NCBI GenBank assembly: GCA_002709565.1
Contig: PAPY01000021.1
Coordinates: 62,001-126,000, forward strand
From: Legionellales bacterium
GTDB taxonomy: Bacteria > Pseudomonadota > Gammaproteobacteria > UBA1113
DNA: 64,000 nt
Direction of reading: 5' to 3'
Shown here one piece after another: positions 48,203-57,868 of this stretch (positions are counted from its first letter, which is position 1; each line of letters begins with the position of its first letter). The translations under genes and the position numbers were made by a program. The notes under the pieces were generated by a model. That model did no database searches, was not told where the DNA came from, and was given only the letters and a program-made list of their open reading frames with translations.

Positions 48203-51200
48203 TTAGGCCGCGCTAGGCCTGGGTACCAGATCCTGAATACTCTGCTCAGCACTCTCAGCGACTTTTTCACGTTTGGGGGGGAGTGGCGCTTTCATAAGTC
48301 CAAGTACCGTTAAACCATGGGCCATGGAAATACCGCCGACTGCACATGCCGCGGCGCCGGGTAGTGTAACTACCGCGCCGGTGAGGCAAGAGCCTAATAC
48401 TAGTGCTGCACCACCAAGTACAGTAATCACGCCCCAGATGGATTTCGCAACATTCCAGAGTTTTTCGCCAATGCTGTTAGGGATGGGATGTTCTTTAAGT
48501 AATGCTTTGGCGGCTTTCGTGGCATCTTTTTCCGTTGCGTTTCCCGGGCAGTCGATGTAGGCGATAGTTACCTTTGCGGCTGTTTCTACTTTTTTAAGAT
48601 CCTCAACAGAGATGCTGTCGTGCTTGGCGGCCTCTTCAACTGTGGTAATGAGGGTTTGGAATGAATCTCTCTCTGTCTTGGTGAATTTGTCAACGCTTCC
48701 TTGTCGCGATCGCAGGTGGGAGAGGTGTTTTTCTATGTTTTTTTGTAGCTTCACGTATTCATCATATTTCTCATATCCAATGCTAGAATCACCGTGACGA
48801 ACATGATTATCAAGTTTCTTTGCATTATTTGAATTGTTTAACCAGCGGCTAGTGTGTTCTCCATTCACGCCTAGTATAGTTTCTGGGTTACTCAGCATCG
48901 ATGCAAGAGTCTCATCGCTGGTGGTGAACGAAGTAATATCAAAACCATTATCACCAAGGCTTGCAATGGTTGTCGCTGAGCTGTTAAGGCGATAATAATT
49001 CCCTTGTGTTTCACATTGTCCGGAAGATGGAATCACCTCTTGAACAATAAGGCCTAAGCGGGTGCAGATAACAATCTTGCCATTTTTATCTTTTGTCAGA
49101 TGTAATTCGACGTTTTCAGGGAGGGCTGTATAAGTTGTAGTGTCAGGTGCTTCGTCTACCGATAAACTTGTTAATGTGTGTCGGGCAGTCTCATCTGTAA
49201 ATGTTTTAGTATCACGATCGCCGGCATGATTTGCTTTTAGTAAAGCAGACGTTGCCTGATAGGCGGCAAACTCTGATGCTTCTTGAGAATAGTGATCGAT
49301 AAATGCTTTATAACTTGCATCGCTGTCGCATTGTTTTTTTAAGAAATCCACAAGGATTTCATTAAACTTTTCTGATAACTTAGTATTATCACAAAATGCG
49401 GATTTGATAGATAGCCAAGCTTTCCTTTTAGTCTCAGGAGTTGCATTTGTTGCATTGAATGCTGCAAGCTGTCTGCTAATAAATATTTTTTCGAATTTAA
49501 ACTCCGTCCCATCGAGGCTATTAACATGCGCTTGGACAAGGTCAATGAAACCCATGCCAAACCAGGTTGATGAGGGACTGATTCTACTAAACTCGGCCCA
49601 GGGGGTTTCAGTTTTTGCGTCATTATCCTTTTCTTCAACGATTGGTGTAACGGTATATTTATCATTAATACCGTCGAGTAGCGTGCCTATAACACGTCCC
49701 CATGGTTTATCCTTTATGCGGATAATGAATCCTGGTGTTAAAGCCTCGGTAGTAGAGCCTCTTATGGTATTAAAAACGCGTTCGCAAATGTTAGATATAT
49801 CAGTTTGACACGTTGTATTTTCAACTAATAACTGTAATTGGGCTACCAATAAATTAACATAAGGGGTTGGAATGGCGCTGGAATTTTCGGCGATCCAGCT
49901 ATTGAGCCTTTCTATAGTTGTAGGCTCGTCATAACTGGGTAGTGCTGATTGAGCGCGATCATCGTCAGAATCTTCTCGCTCATTATCTGTAGAACTGAGG
50001 AAAGAAGTTTCCATGTCTGTTGATTCGTCTTGGCCATGACTCAGAAGTCGCGTTGTTGTAACAGACGGAGTCATTATCTTAAATAACTCAAGCATCGCTT
50101 TGCTATCGGTGCTGAGGTGGGTGATTTTCCCTCCGTCAGATTTAGAGAACTCAATGCGTGCATACAAGTGGCAGGATGTGTCTTGATCGGGCAGTTTATA
50201 AGGGGCTACAGTTTCAAAAATTAGTTTTCCATCATGGTAACGAATAAAGGTCTTGCGGCCATGGAGGTGTGCATTGAAATAGGCGATATTACTAGAGTCA
50301 GCTTTATAAACTCTATCGGCAATTAGCTTTTGAAATATATGTTCTTGGACGCCAAGTAGTGACTGATGATAAAACTTAAAGATGAGTGAGGCACCGTCTT
50401 CACCTACTAACTCATAGAGTGTCTGCTTAGAATAAGGCTCTTTTAACTTATGTGAACGGGAGTTGCGCAGTCCAAAGAACTGTTCTGAGCGACTTTCAAG
50501 ATCTGTATCCCCATCCCTACTTACAGCACCATAATCTCTTTGAAATTGTTTTAATATTTCGCTTTCATTTTTTGTTGTTTGTTTTGTTGCTTCTAAAACT
50601 GTTGCTAGAAATAACTCATCATGGTTGACAATGCGCAATAAGTCATGCCGTACATCTGGAGGAAATTCATCTTCGTGTCCTTTTCGCCATGTGTTATAGT
50701 CATTAAGTTCGATATCTGTGTCGTCGCGACTAATTTTAATTAGCGTTAAACCTTCTGGTGTTTTGCCTCCCTTTTTAGGCTGTTGTAACATCGTTTCTGG
50801 GGCGCTAAGGAGATCACAAGTGGCTTGCCTATCAGTTTGGCACATGACTTGTTGAAACATGTGTTCTGGAATCTGGTCAAGTTCGCAGTGTTCAGTTGCG
50901 GCACATTGTTCACGAACAGCAGAGCTAGCTTGTTTTAGTGTGGCAACTGAAACAATATCACCGGCGAGTCGGACGCTACGAGTCGGTTTATCTTGTTCTC
51001 TTACAACGATGACCACATTGCTTTTGTTTACAGCAACGAGTTTTCCATAGCCGTCTAGATAAATATTGGTTTCAGAATTTTCACCACTCAAATTGAAGGT
51101 TTTTCCTGGGGCGCGCTCGTCATCTTCATTGACGGCCCCGAAAGCATGGCTTAATGTTCGTCGCGCATAATCATCGAGATTTTGGCAATAGGCGTGGAGC

Positions 51201-51667
51201 AGCTGTGAGTATTGGTCGCTAGATAATTGTTGTCTGAGAAAAGTTTCAAAACACTCGATGCACGTTTGTTCAATTTCGGACTCACCTTGACTTACGCTGC
51301 GCAATTCCTCGCGGTATTTCTTTAGTAATTCATTGTTCGGCTCTTTGCTACGTAACTCTTGTTGTAAGGCTGCGTATTTTTCTTCAATAAAGCGACGAGG
51401 CGCAGCGGCTAATTGCTGGCGAACCTGGTAGAGGAAGGTGTCGATATCTAAACCAAAAAATCGAGCAATATCGCGTTTGTAATCGGTCCAGATGAATTTT
51501 AATAACCCGAGTTCGTTAGGCCGCTTGTTGCCTTTATATTTGGGAACAAAATAATGATGATGAGCTTGCTCGGCAGCCGCCACAGTATCACCCTCAAGCG
51601 ACTGACGCTCGAGAAGGATATTGTACTGATAATTTGTGCCTATATTTTCGAGGCTTAAACCAAACAT
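48203..51667 (-). CDS. very large orphan protein with repeated module and C-terminal hydrophobic segment
   Basis: 1154 residues, mostly soluble, polar and helical, with no recognised domain. Near the C-terminus a long hydrophobic stretch (VWNVAKSIWGVITVLGGAALVL, TGAVVTLPGAAACAVGGISMAHGLTVLGL) could form two or three TM helices. Two blocks look related: residues around 200-300 (NIYLDGYGKLVAVNKSNVVIVV ... LLSAPETMLQQ) and around 870-970 (ELHLTKDKNGKIVICTRLGLIV ... MLSNPETILGV); a third, around residues 490-560 (RYHDGKLIFETVAPY), may be a further copy. Size, composition and lack of relatives would suit a secreted effector or toxin of an intracellular bacterium; this is inference only. Confidence 0.6.
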   Translation of the reverse strand: MFGLSLENIGTNYQYNILLERQSLEGDTVAAAEQAHHHYFVPKYKGNKRPNELGLLKFIWTDYKRDIARFFGLDIDTFLYQVRQQLAAAPRRFIEEKYAALQQELRSKEPNNELLKKYREELRSVSQGESEIEQTCIECFETFLRQQLSSDQYSQLLHAYCQNLDDYARRTLSHAFGAVNEDDERAPGKTFNLSGENSETNIYLDGYGKLVAVNKSNVVIVVREQDKPTRSVRLAGDIVSVATLKQASSAVREQCAATEHCELDQIPEHMFQQVMCQTDRQATCDLLSAPETMLQQPKKGGKTPEGLTLIKISRDDTDIELNDYNTWRKGHEDEFPPDVRHDLLRIVNHDELFLATVLEATKQTTKNESEILKQFQRDYGAVSRDGDTDLESRSEQFFGLRNSRSHKLKEPYSKQTLYELVGEDGASLIFKFYHQSLLGVQEHIFQKLIADRVYKADSSNIAYFNAHLHGRKTFIRYHDGKLIFETVAPYKLPDQDTSCHLYARIEFSKSDGGKITHLSTDSKAMLELFKIMTPSVTTTRLLSHGQDESTDMETSFLSSTDNEREDSDDDRAQSALPSYDEPTTIERLNSWIAENSSAIPTPYVNLLVAQLQLLVENTTCQTDISNICERVFNTIRGSTTEALTPGFIIRIKDKPWGRVIGTLLDGINDKYTVTPIVEEKDNDAKTETPWAEFSRISPSSTWFGMGFIDLVQAHVNSLDGTEFKFEKIFISRQLAAFNATNATPETKRKAWLSIKSAFCDNTKLSEKFNEILVDFLKKQCDSDASYKAFIDHYSQEASEFAAYQATSALLKANHAGDRDTKTFTDETARHTLTSLSVDEAPDTTTYTALPENVELHLTKDKNGKIVICTRLGLIVQEVIPSSGQCETQGNYYRLNSSATTIASLGDNGFDITSFTTSDETLASMLSNPETILGVNGEHTSRWLNNSNNAKKLDNHVRHGDSSIGYEKYDEYVKLQKNIEKHLSHLRSRQGSVDKFTKTERDSFQTLITTVEEAAKHDSISVEDLKKVETAAKVTIAYIDCPGNATEKDATKAAKALLKEHPIPNSIGEKLWNVAKSIWGVITVLGGAALVLGSCLTGAVVTLPGAAACAVGGISMAHGLTVLGLMKAPLPPKREKVAESAEQSIQDLVPRPSAA

Positions 51668-51906
51668 CGCTCTTCACCAACCAACAACTCTAAACGGGCT
51701 ATTAATACCAAAAAACCATTAAAATAGTCTTAAATTTAGACAGCTTTGAGCAAAAAATCAGAAGTGAGAAAAATATATAATGTTGTAAATCAATGGGTTA
51801 TAACTTTTGTGCTGCTCCGTCAATCCTGTATTTAAGACCAATGGCTCCATCATAGGGTATTTTGGCCTAAAAATCACCTATTTCATCGAAAAAACGCTTG
51901 TTTTGC

Positions 51907-52638
51907 CTAAGAGATATATTTCTCACGTCTTACTTGCTGAGATGAGAAGCCAAATTCTAGACAAATTGCAAAAGCGTCGTCGATCATGCCGGGATTTCCG
52001 CATAAATACACTAGATCGTCGTCGATCGTGAAATTTAACCTGTCAAAGCCATTTTGCACATAGCCTTCATATTCATGGGGAGCTGCATCGGTTAATGTCT
52101 CCCGACTGTAGAATAATTTGAACTGAAAACGGGGCTGGGTCTCGGCCAAGGCCAGGAAATCTTCGACAAAAAAGGCATCTTCTCGACTACGAACCCCTTG
52201 TAAAACAACCACTTGCAGGTTTTCATCCTGTTCTAGCCGGTGTTTGATCTGAGGCAACATGGCTCTATAGGGGGTCACCCCAGTTCCAGTAGACACAAGA
52301 ATATAGCGTTTAGGGTCGTCATCCCGTAGCACTAGCCGGCCATAGGGACCGCTGACCTCGAGTTCTGCCCCATCATCGATATTGAACAGTATCTCTGAGG
52401 CAACCCCCCCTTTTAGGTACGAAATAGCAAATTCGATGGTGTCACTGGTGCCAGGAATGGTGGCAATACTGTAACTGCGACGGATTGGCTTATCATCAGA
52501 CGGGAAATGCAGGGTAATGAATTGGCCAGGGATGAAGTCCAGCGGGCTGCCATCGGTCTTAGTCAGGGCAATTTGCTTGACTCCGGGGGCAATGGTCTTT
52601 TGCCAGGCAATCGTCATGGGAAAAGTTTGTATGGCCAT
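51907..52638 (-). CDS. fpr: ferredoxin-NADP(+) reductase-like flavoprotein
   Basis: A 243-residue FAD/NAD(P) oxidoreductase that passes electrons between NADPH and ferredoxin or flavodoxin. FAD-binding RRSYSIA near residue 53, the NAD(P) loop LVSTGTGVTPYRAM near 115, and YLCGNPGMIDDAFAICLEFGF near the end. The terminus EKYIS differs from the aromatic end of E. coli Fpr, so a phenol-hydroxylase-type reductase domain is an alternative. Single gene, divergent from the kinase gene at 52760. Confidence 0.85.
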   Translation of the reverse strand: MAIQTFPMTIAWQKTIAPGVKQIALTKTDGSPLDFIPGQFITLHFPSDDKPIRRSYSIATIPGTSDTIEFAISYLKGGVASEILFNIDDGAELEVSGPYGRLVLRDDDPKRYILVSTGTGVTPYRAMLPQIKHRLEQDENLQVVVLQGVRSREDAFFVEDFLALAETQPRFQFKLFYSRETLTDAAPHEYEGYVQNGFDRLNFTIDDDLVYLCGNPGMIDDAFAICLEFGFSSQQVRREKYIS

Positions 52639-52759
52639 TGGGTACTCACTACCTCGTTATCACTTGAACGGCTTTTTAGCATAATTTGTCCTTAGAGGCA
52701 AAGTACGGGTGGTTTGCGTCACCGAAAGCGAAGGCGTAAAATGCCGCCAAGGAGGGTTT

Positions 52760-53416
52760 ATGGAAACCGTGAGTCAGGCGCATCTCGATGCGTTATTAAA
52801 GGATGGCGAAGTGCTATTGCGTGCCGGTGACAAAAGCCGCATTGTGCTGCGCCCCGATCAATCTATTGTCAAAATGTTCCGCTCCAAACGCCGTTTGCGT
52901 CATGCTAAGCGCTTTATCAAATGCGCGAAGACTTATCACCGTAAGGGTATTACGACGGTTGAGCCGAGTTCACTCTATTGTTGTCCCGAGGATGATTGTG
53001 TGTTTGTGACCTACCCTTACCTTGACGGTATGACAGTGAAACAACTTATCGCCCAAGGTGATGATACGGTGCTGGCCCAAGTGGTGGACTTTATGATAGC
53101 GCTGCATGATATTGGTATTTACTACCGTGATTTTCACCCCGGTAATTTAATTGTGCGTGACGACCACATTGCCGTGATTGATATGCATAATACCCATTTC
53201 TTCCCCTTTGCCCTCGGCATTCGCCGGCGTGCAAAAAATATTGCGGCGTTTTTTTTCCGCAATCAAACAGCGGGTTTGTTCAGTGAAGAACAAATTAATA
53301 ATTTTGTTCACGACTATCTTGATCGCGCTAATCTGCGTCCGGCGCAACAAGTGCGTTTTTGGAAACACTTCGCTCGTTACCGCGAGGAGCGACAATTATG
53401 GTTAGCGCGTAAATGA
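52760..53416 (+). CDS. lipopolysaccharide-core-type kinase (Kdo/WaaP-RfaY-like)
   Basis: A 218-residue small protein kinase-fold enzyme. The ATP-binding Lys is in SIVKMFRSKRRLRHAKRF, the catalytic loop is IYYRDFHPGNLIV (HxD replaced by YRDFHPGN as in LPS kinases), and the metal-binding Asp is in IAVIDMHNTHFF. It probably phosphorylates a Kdo or heptose of the LPS core, fitting with gmhB nearby. The frame opens at 52709, but AAGGAGG sets the start at 52760. Confidence 0.8.
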   Translation: METVSQAHLDALLKDGEVLLRAGDKSRIVLRPDQSIVKMFRSKRRLRHAKRFIKCAKTYHRKGITTVEPSSLYCCPEDDCVFVTYPYLDGMTVKQLIAQGDDTVLAQVVDFMIALHDIGIYYRDFHPGNLIVRDDHIAVIDMHNTHFFPFALGIRRRAKNIAAFFFRNQTAGLFSEEQINNFVHDYLDRANLRPAQQVRFWKHFARYREERQLWLARK

Positions 53417-53428
53417 GGTCGTGACAAT

Positions 53429-53710
53429 ATGGCCAATTTGATTGAAGACCGAAATAAACTTATTGAATCAAGAAATCGCATACTAGACAATATTTTTAAG
53501 TATTTGCTGCCATTTTACAGAAGAAAACTTCGAAAAATCGACGCAGAAATAGATAAAATTGAGTATAGGCTATATAACATAAGGTGTGCAGAATACCATA
53601 TTCCATCGAACGAAGAATTAGATGCTTTACTTGCCAACACGGAGAATACGGTTACTGAACATTTAAATAGAATTCAACATATCGGGCCCACTCAGCAACC
53701 AAGAAGGTGA
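53429..53710 (+). CDS. small coiled-coil hypothetical protein
   Basis: A 93-residue charged helical protein: EDRNKLIESRNRILDNIFKYLLPFYRRKLRKIDAEIDKIEYRLYNI is almost continuous coiled coil, then a looser acidic tail. No family recognised. It starts 12 bases after the kinase gene and is probably cotranscribed with it. The base composition is more A-rich than its neighbours. Confidence 0.5.
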   Translation: MANLIEDRNKLIESRNRILDNIFKYLLPFYRRKLRKIDAEIDKIEYRLYNIRCAEYHIPSNEELDALLANTENTVTEHLNRIQHIGPTQQPRR

Positions 53711-53714
53711 ATAA

Positions 53715-54248
53715 TTAAGCATTAATAAGCTCCCCCACCGCCGCAGCCAAATTTTCATACACGGGGATAGATTGATCGTTTAATTCAGTTAAGGTCTTTT
53801 CCCCTTTGCCGGTGCGGACTAATATTCCCTGCCCGCCGACAGCGGCGATGGCTTGTAAGTCCCGTAATGAATCACCGATCAAAATCGCCTCGTGCAAATC
53901 AACATTAAAGCGTTCAGCGATTTGATGCAGTAAACCAGGCTTGGGTTTGCGGCAATCGCAGTCATCATCAGGATGATGGGGACAGACAAAGATGCCATCG
54001 AGGTGGGCACCGACGTGGTTGAGTGCTTGGGTCATCTTCAAATGAATTCTATCCAGCATATCTTCATCATAAAACCCACGACCAATACCAGATTGATTCG
54101 TGGCAACCACGACAATGTAGCCCGCGGTATTCAATGTCAAAATTGCCGCCGCACTGCCGGGAATGATATGCCATTCGTCGGGGCTTTTGATATAGGCATC
54201 GGAGTCTTCGTTAATGACGCCGTCGCGATCGAGAATAACCAGTTTCAT
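53715..54248 (-). CDS. gmhB: D-glycero-beta-D-manno-heptose-1,7-bisphosphate 7-phosphatase
   Basis: HAD-superfamily phosphatase of ADP-heptose synthesis for the LPS core. 177 residues with nucleophile motif LDRDGVINEDS, VVATNQSGIGRG, the zinc loop CPHHPDDDCDCRKPKPG and the final motif LIGDSLRDLQAI. HisB-type phosphatases share the fold, but length and zinc loop match GmhB. Confidence 0.93.
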   Translation of the reverse strand: MKLVILDRDGVINEDSDAYIKSPDEWHIIPGSAAAILTLNTAGYIVVVATNQSGIGRGFYDEDMLDRIHLKMTQALNHVGAHLDGIFVCPHHPDDDCDCRKPKPGLLHQIAERFNVDLHEAILIGDSLRDLQAIAAVGGQGILVRTGKGEKTLTELNDQSIPVYENLAAAVGELINA

Positions 54249-54370
54249 GGCTTGCCTTGGTTGACAGTTAATGACGCATTGTCAGTTTTTTGGGTAAAGA
54301 GTGCAACCCGCACTAGCCTGTTGCAAAAAAACATTGTAGCATAAAATAAAAATACACCAACAGGATTGTT

Positions 54371-57300
54371 ATGATTTATACCCTCCCACTTGGACAAAAA
54401 GCCAACACTAGCGGTGCCAATGTATTTTCCCTAGCCCATCCCGTCGCCGAGCTCGGCTGTCATGAACTCTGTTTGCGTATTCCTAACAGTGCAGGCGATC
54501 CTATCGATATCCCTTTGCTGTGTCCCGTTACGAGTCGCGAACAAGGCGAACAGCCAGCACAGCCGGGTCGTAATGACAATCAATGCATTGTTGTTAGGCC
54601 CCGTTATTGGCAAAACCCGATGAGTGGAATGACAGCGCCACCGCCGCAGGATTATCGCGATATTGTTCGTTTGCCCAATTGGTTGCGCCAACAAGTATGG
54701 CGCCATCCAGTGGTAAATGATGCTGTACCATGGACGACATCACTGCCACAAACCTTACAACAACAAGTGCAACGGGCATTAGATCCTAACAATAACCCCC
54801 CGCTAAATCTTGGTTGGCTGTATATTTTTAAGGATGGTTATTTGTGGCGTGAATTGCAAAGTTGTGAGGGCTGTTTTAACGATGTGGATTTGTCACGCTA
54901 TAGTGGTTTGGATGTGCGTCCGGCGTCGGGATTAGCGCAGGATAAAATAACGCTACCCTATCAATTGAATAATGAACGTTGTCATATCGAATTAGCGTAT
55001 TCGCCTATCCAATGGAGTTGGCCACGGGTGAATATCTTTGGTGGGATGGCGCCACATGATCCCCGTGCACTAAAGAGTTCCTATTATTATCCCAGTTCCC
55101 ACAGTAATACTGCTACGGCCCGTAAGCAGCGGTTTGAGACCTATGATTTTGCTGCGCTTATTGAGGGTAATGTGACAGACAATGCCATGCCAGCAGACAA
55201 GGGTGAACCTGTTAGGGTTTTACTGCCTGATCCCATTGGGTTAGTCAAACGCTGTTTGCAAGACTTGGCCAGTGCCTGGGGTGAGTTAATTGATGCGGTA
55301 AACACTATCATGGAGACACCCTATGCTGATAGCGCAATAATCGCCAATCATTTGTATTATGGCCCGCAAGGCCAGGCCCAAGACACGGTATTGCCTGAGA
55401 TGCCCGTCAACGACTGGGATTATTCGCCGACAGGGTTAATGCAACGCGGTTATAATGAATTTGCGTATTATCAAAATACCAATCCTGTTTATCGTGCTGC
55501 GCAACATATGGATAAAAGCCGAATAGACGATATCTTGATACCCAATCAACGTGAACAGATCAAAGCAAAAATTCTCGTGCTGCAAAGCTGTTTGCTTGGC
55601 TTATTAGGGGATATTTATCACAATAATAGCCAAGCTCCGCTGTTGCCGGACTATCAGAACGGTGATCTACAACCCTTACTCCCTGGCGTTGATTTTAATA
55701 CGGTGATGGAAGATTATTTTTCTGCAGACGTGGCTAGCTATCATGAAGGCTTTGCCTTGATGAGCAGTATTCTTGGTCTGGTGCATACAGATCCGAATAG
55801 TTTGGACCGCGACTTGGCGGCTGTAACCGAGGATGTATCTGAGATAGAACTCGCAGGATTACATTATATTGAGCGTCTCCTGCAGCAGGATCATCCCTTG
55901 AATCCACTCTTGCTGCCGGATAATGCCACGATTGATATTTATCAGCCGAGTCATGAGTCTGATGCTGATTGTGTGCCTTTTGCAGAGAATGATGGCACAG
56001 GAAGATTTCGCCCGACGACATTCGAATGTCTTGCTATGGCAGAAGCCCAGGGGGTAAGTCAGGTAAAGGTACAAACCTTCAAGCGTCCGGAATTAAGTGA
56101 TGATGACCGTCATGATCATCATCAGTACAAGACGGTATTAACGCGCATTCCTAGTGTTTTACACCCCGTGGTACGAGGCCTATTGTTGGCATTCAAAAAA
56201 TCCATAAAACGTTTCCGTCTACAAGACAAGCAGGCAAATACCCCGATTGTGGCGTCTGTTAAGTTGACGCGCGCAACAGGTCTTTATAATGACATATATC
56301 TGGGGACAGGCGTGCAAGAAGACGATGTCATACCTGGCATCATGTCGGTGGTAACAATGACCGACACAGCGAACCTTAGCGCGGTGCCGAAGGATCATAT
56401 CCCCATCTATGCGGGCGATGAGTCGCAAGCAGCAGGTTTTGCCAGCGGCTACAGTAATTTTGGTGCCAAATTGCGGATATCGCCAAAAGCAAGACAGCAA
56501 TTACTACAAAAACGTATGGGGGATGCATTGCTGGTTAAACTTGCCAAGAGCCGAGAACAACTACAAGCCGGCATGCAAGTACTAAACCGCGAAGATTATT
56601 GGCTCAAAAAATTAGGCGGCGTGCTGCATAAGAGCCAATTAACCGCTACCTCATTATTGGCTTGTGTGGCGCTATATAATGTTGAGCAAATGACGTTAAA
56701 TTTTATTTACAATGACCAGCAATCGTTAACGCGACGCAGTATCGAAGAGTTGAGTGTGTTAGCAAATTTAGTAGACGCCAGCAAAACTTGTAGTGAATTA
56801 TTGTTGGGTGAGGCGAAGGTCAATGCCTTTATCGACAAGCGTCGAGTGTTGAGTTTGTTACTTAAACAAGAAATTCACTGGGGTAATATTCTCGCTGTGC
56901 CGTTAGAGCAGAGTTTGTTGGTGTTTTCTTTGTTGGGTGTATTGTTTGCTAGCTACGATAGTGTGCGAGATTTTTGGCATGGCAAAGTGGGTGAAGCTAC
57001 TGGCGAGGGCGTCAGTGTCATGGGCTTAGCTACTTTAATGATGAGCCAAGCAGGCAAAGGCGTGCGACGTCGCTTAGCCCGTAAGTTAGAACGTCAATTG
57101 GTGAAGAAATCCATCAGTGCGGTCGCTAAAAGTGAACTCTTTGACGCCCTCGTTGGAGAATTATCCATTGCCGAGAGTATGAGTTTGGCATTGTCGCCGT
57201 TTGGCTTTGCCGGGACCGCCATTGTCATGATTGGTGCGGTTATGTCAGCGGTACTGGATGATGGTGAGTTAACGAAATGGGCCAAGCATGGTCCGTTTGG

Positions 57301-57859
57301 TAAGCGTGACAGAGAACGTTTTTGTGATGAGTATTCCTGGTGGGGCATTCCCGGCTACGAAAAATACGCCTGCCAAGCGCTAATGAATGTCATCATGTCG
57401 CCCCGCATCACGAGAATCATGCCAGCTAAGGGCAGCCAAGTACAGCAAATCATCGTCGAGGTAAGTCTGCAGCAATTTATTCCTGAGCATGATTGTTTGG
57501 ATGTGCGAGCTGTGTGGCAGTCTGCGACATTAAGTGGGATAGGTGTGCCCCTGCCTAGTCCTTGGTTAGATATAGCCTTAGCAATCCCCAGCAAAATTAT
57601 TCAAATCATGTCAAAGGACACCGCCCCACGGGTTGTTAAGATGCATTATTACTACGATGTGCCGCCGTCTGTGGGGGAACATTCTATGATGATAACCCAG
57701 AAATTTCGTTTGCAAGCCAAAGTACGGTTAATCACGGGGCTCGAACAATTTATCCTCCCCTGCCATGAATTCCCAACGGCCGCAGATAATGTACGACTGC
57801 ACGATGATGATAACAAGATTAATGTTGGTACCCCGGGGTGGAGTTATTGGGAGGGTTAG
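54371..57859 (+). CDS. very large orphan protein, possible VasX/MIX-like effector
   Basis: 1162 residues. The N-terminal third is soluble and contains LNLGWLYIFKDGYLWRELQ, which recalls the N-terminal region of VasX-like type VI effectors (a strand followed by a YLYV-type motif and WREL). The middle is polar. The C-terminal third has hydrophobic segments (LAVPLEQSLLVFSLLGVLFASY, SMSLALSPFGFAGTAIVMIGAVMSAVL), as expected of a membrane-inserting toxin, followed by a beta-rich end. No secretion genes are visible in the window. Function is unknown, and the VasX comparison is weak and from memory. AGGA precedes the ATG. Confidence 0.6.
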   Translation: MIYTLPLGQKANTSGANVFSLAHPVAELGCHELCLRIPNSAGDPIDIPLLCPVTSREQGEQPAQPGRNDNQCIVVRPRYWQNPMSGMTAPPPQDYRDIVRLPNWLRQQVWRHPVVNDAVPWTTSLPQTLQQQVQRALDPNNNPPLNLGWLYIFKDGYLWRELQSCEGCFNDVDLSRYSGLDVRPASGLAQDKITLPYQLNNERCHIELAYSPIQWSWPRVNIFGGMAPHDPRALKSSYYYPSSHSNTATARKQRFETYDFAALIEGNVTDNAMPADKGEPVRVLLPDPIGLVKRCLQDLASAWGELIDAVNTIMETPYADSAIIANHLYYGPQGQAQDTVLPEMPVNDWDYSPTGLMQRGYNEFAYYQNTNPVYRAAQHMDKSRIDDILIPNQREQIKAKILVLQSCLLGLLGDIYHNNSQAPLLPDYQNGDLQPLLPGVDFNTVMEDYFSADVASYHEGFALMSSILGLVHTDPNSLDRDLAAVTEDVSEIELAGLHYIERLLQQDHPLNPLLLPDNATIDIYQPSHESDADCVPFAENDGTGRFRPTTFECLAMAEAQGVSQVKVQTFKRPELSDDDRHDHHQYKTVLTRIPSVLHPVVRGLLLAFKKSIKRFRLQDKQANTPIVASVKLTRATGLYNDIYLGTGVQEDDVIPGIMSVVTMTDTANLSAVPKDHIPIYAGDESQAAGFASGYSNFGAKLRISPKARQQLLQKRMGDALLVKLAKSREQLQAGMQVLNREDYWLKKLGGVLHKSQLTATSLLACVALYNVEQMTLNFIYNDQQSLTRRSIEELSVLANLVDASKTCSELLLGEAKVNAFIDKRRVLSLLLKQEIHWGNILAVPLEQSLLVFSLLGVLFASYDSVRDFWHGKVGEATGEGVSVMGLATLMMSQAGKGVRRRLARKLERQLVKKSISAVAKSELFDALVGELSIAESMSLALSPFGFAGTAIVMIGAVMSAVLDDGELTKWAKHGPFGKRDRERFCDEYSWWGIPGYEKYACQALMNVIMSPRITRIMPAKGSQVQQIIVEVSLQQFIPEHDCLDVRAVWQSATLSGIGVPLPSPWLDIALAIPSKIIQIMSKDTAPRVVKMHYYYDVPPSVGEHSMMITQKFRLQAKVRLITGLEQFILPCHEFPTAADNVRLHDDDNKINVGTPGWSYWEG

Positions 57860-57868
57860 TATCGCTTA

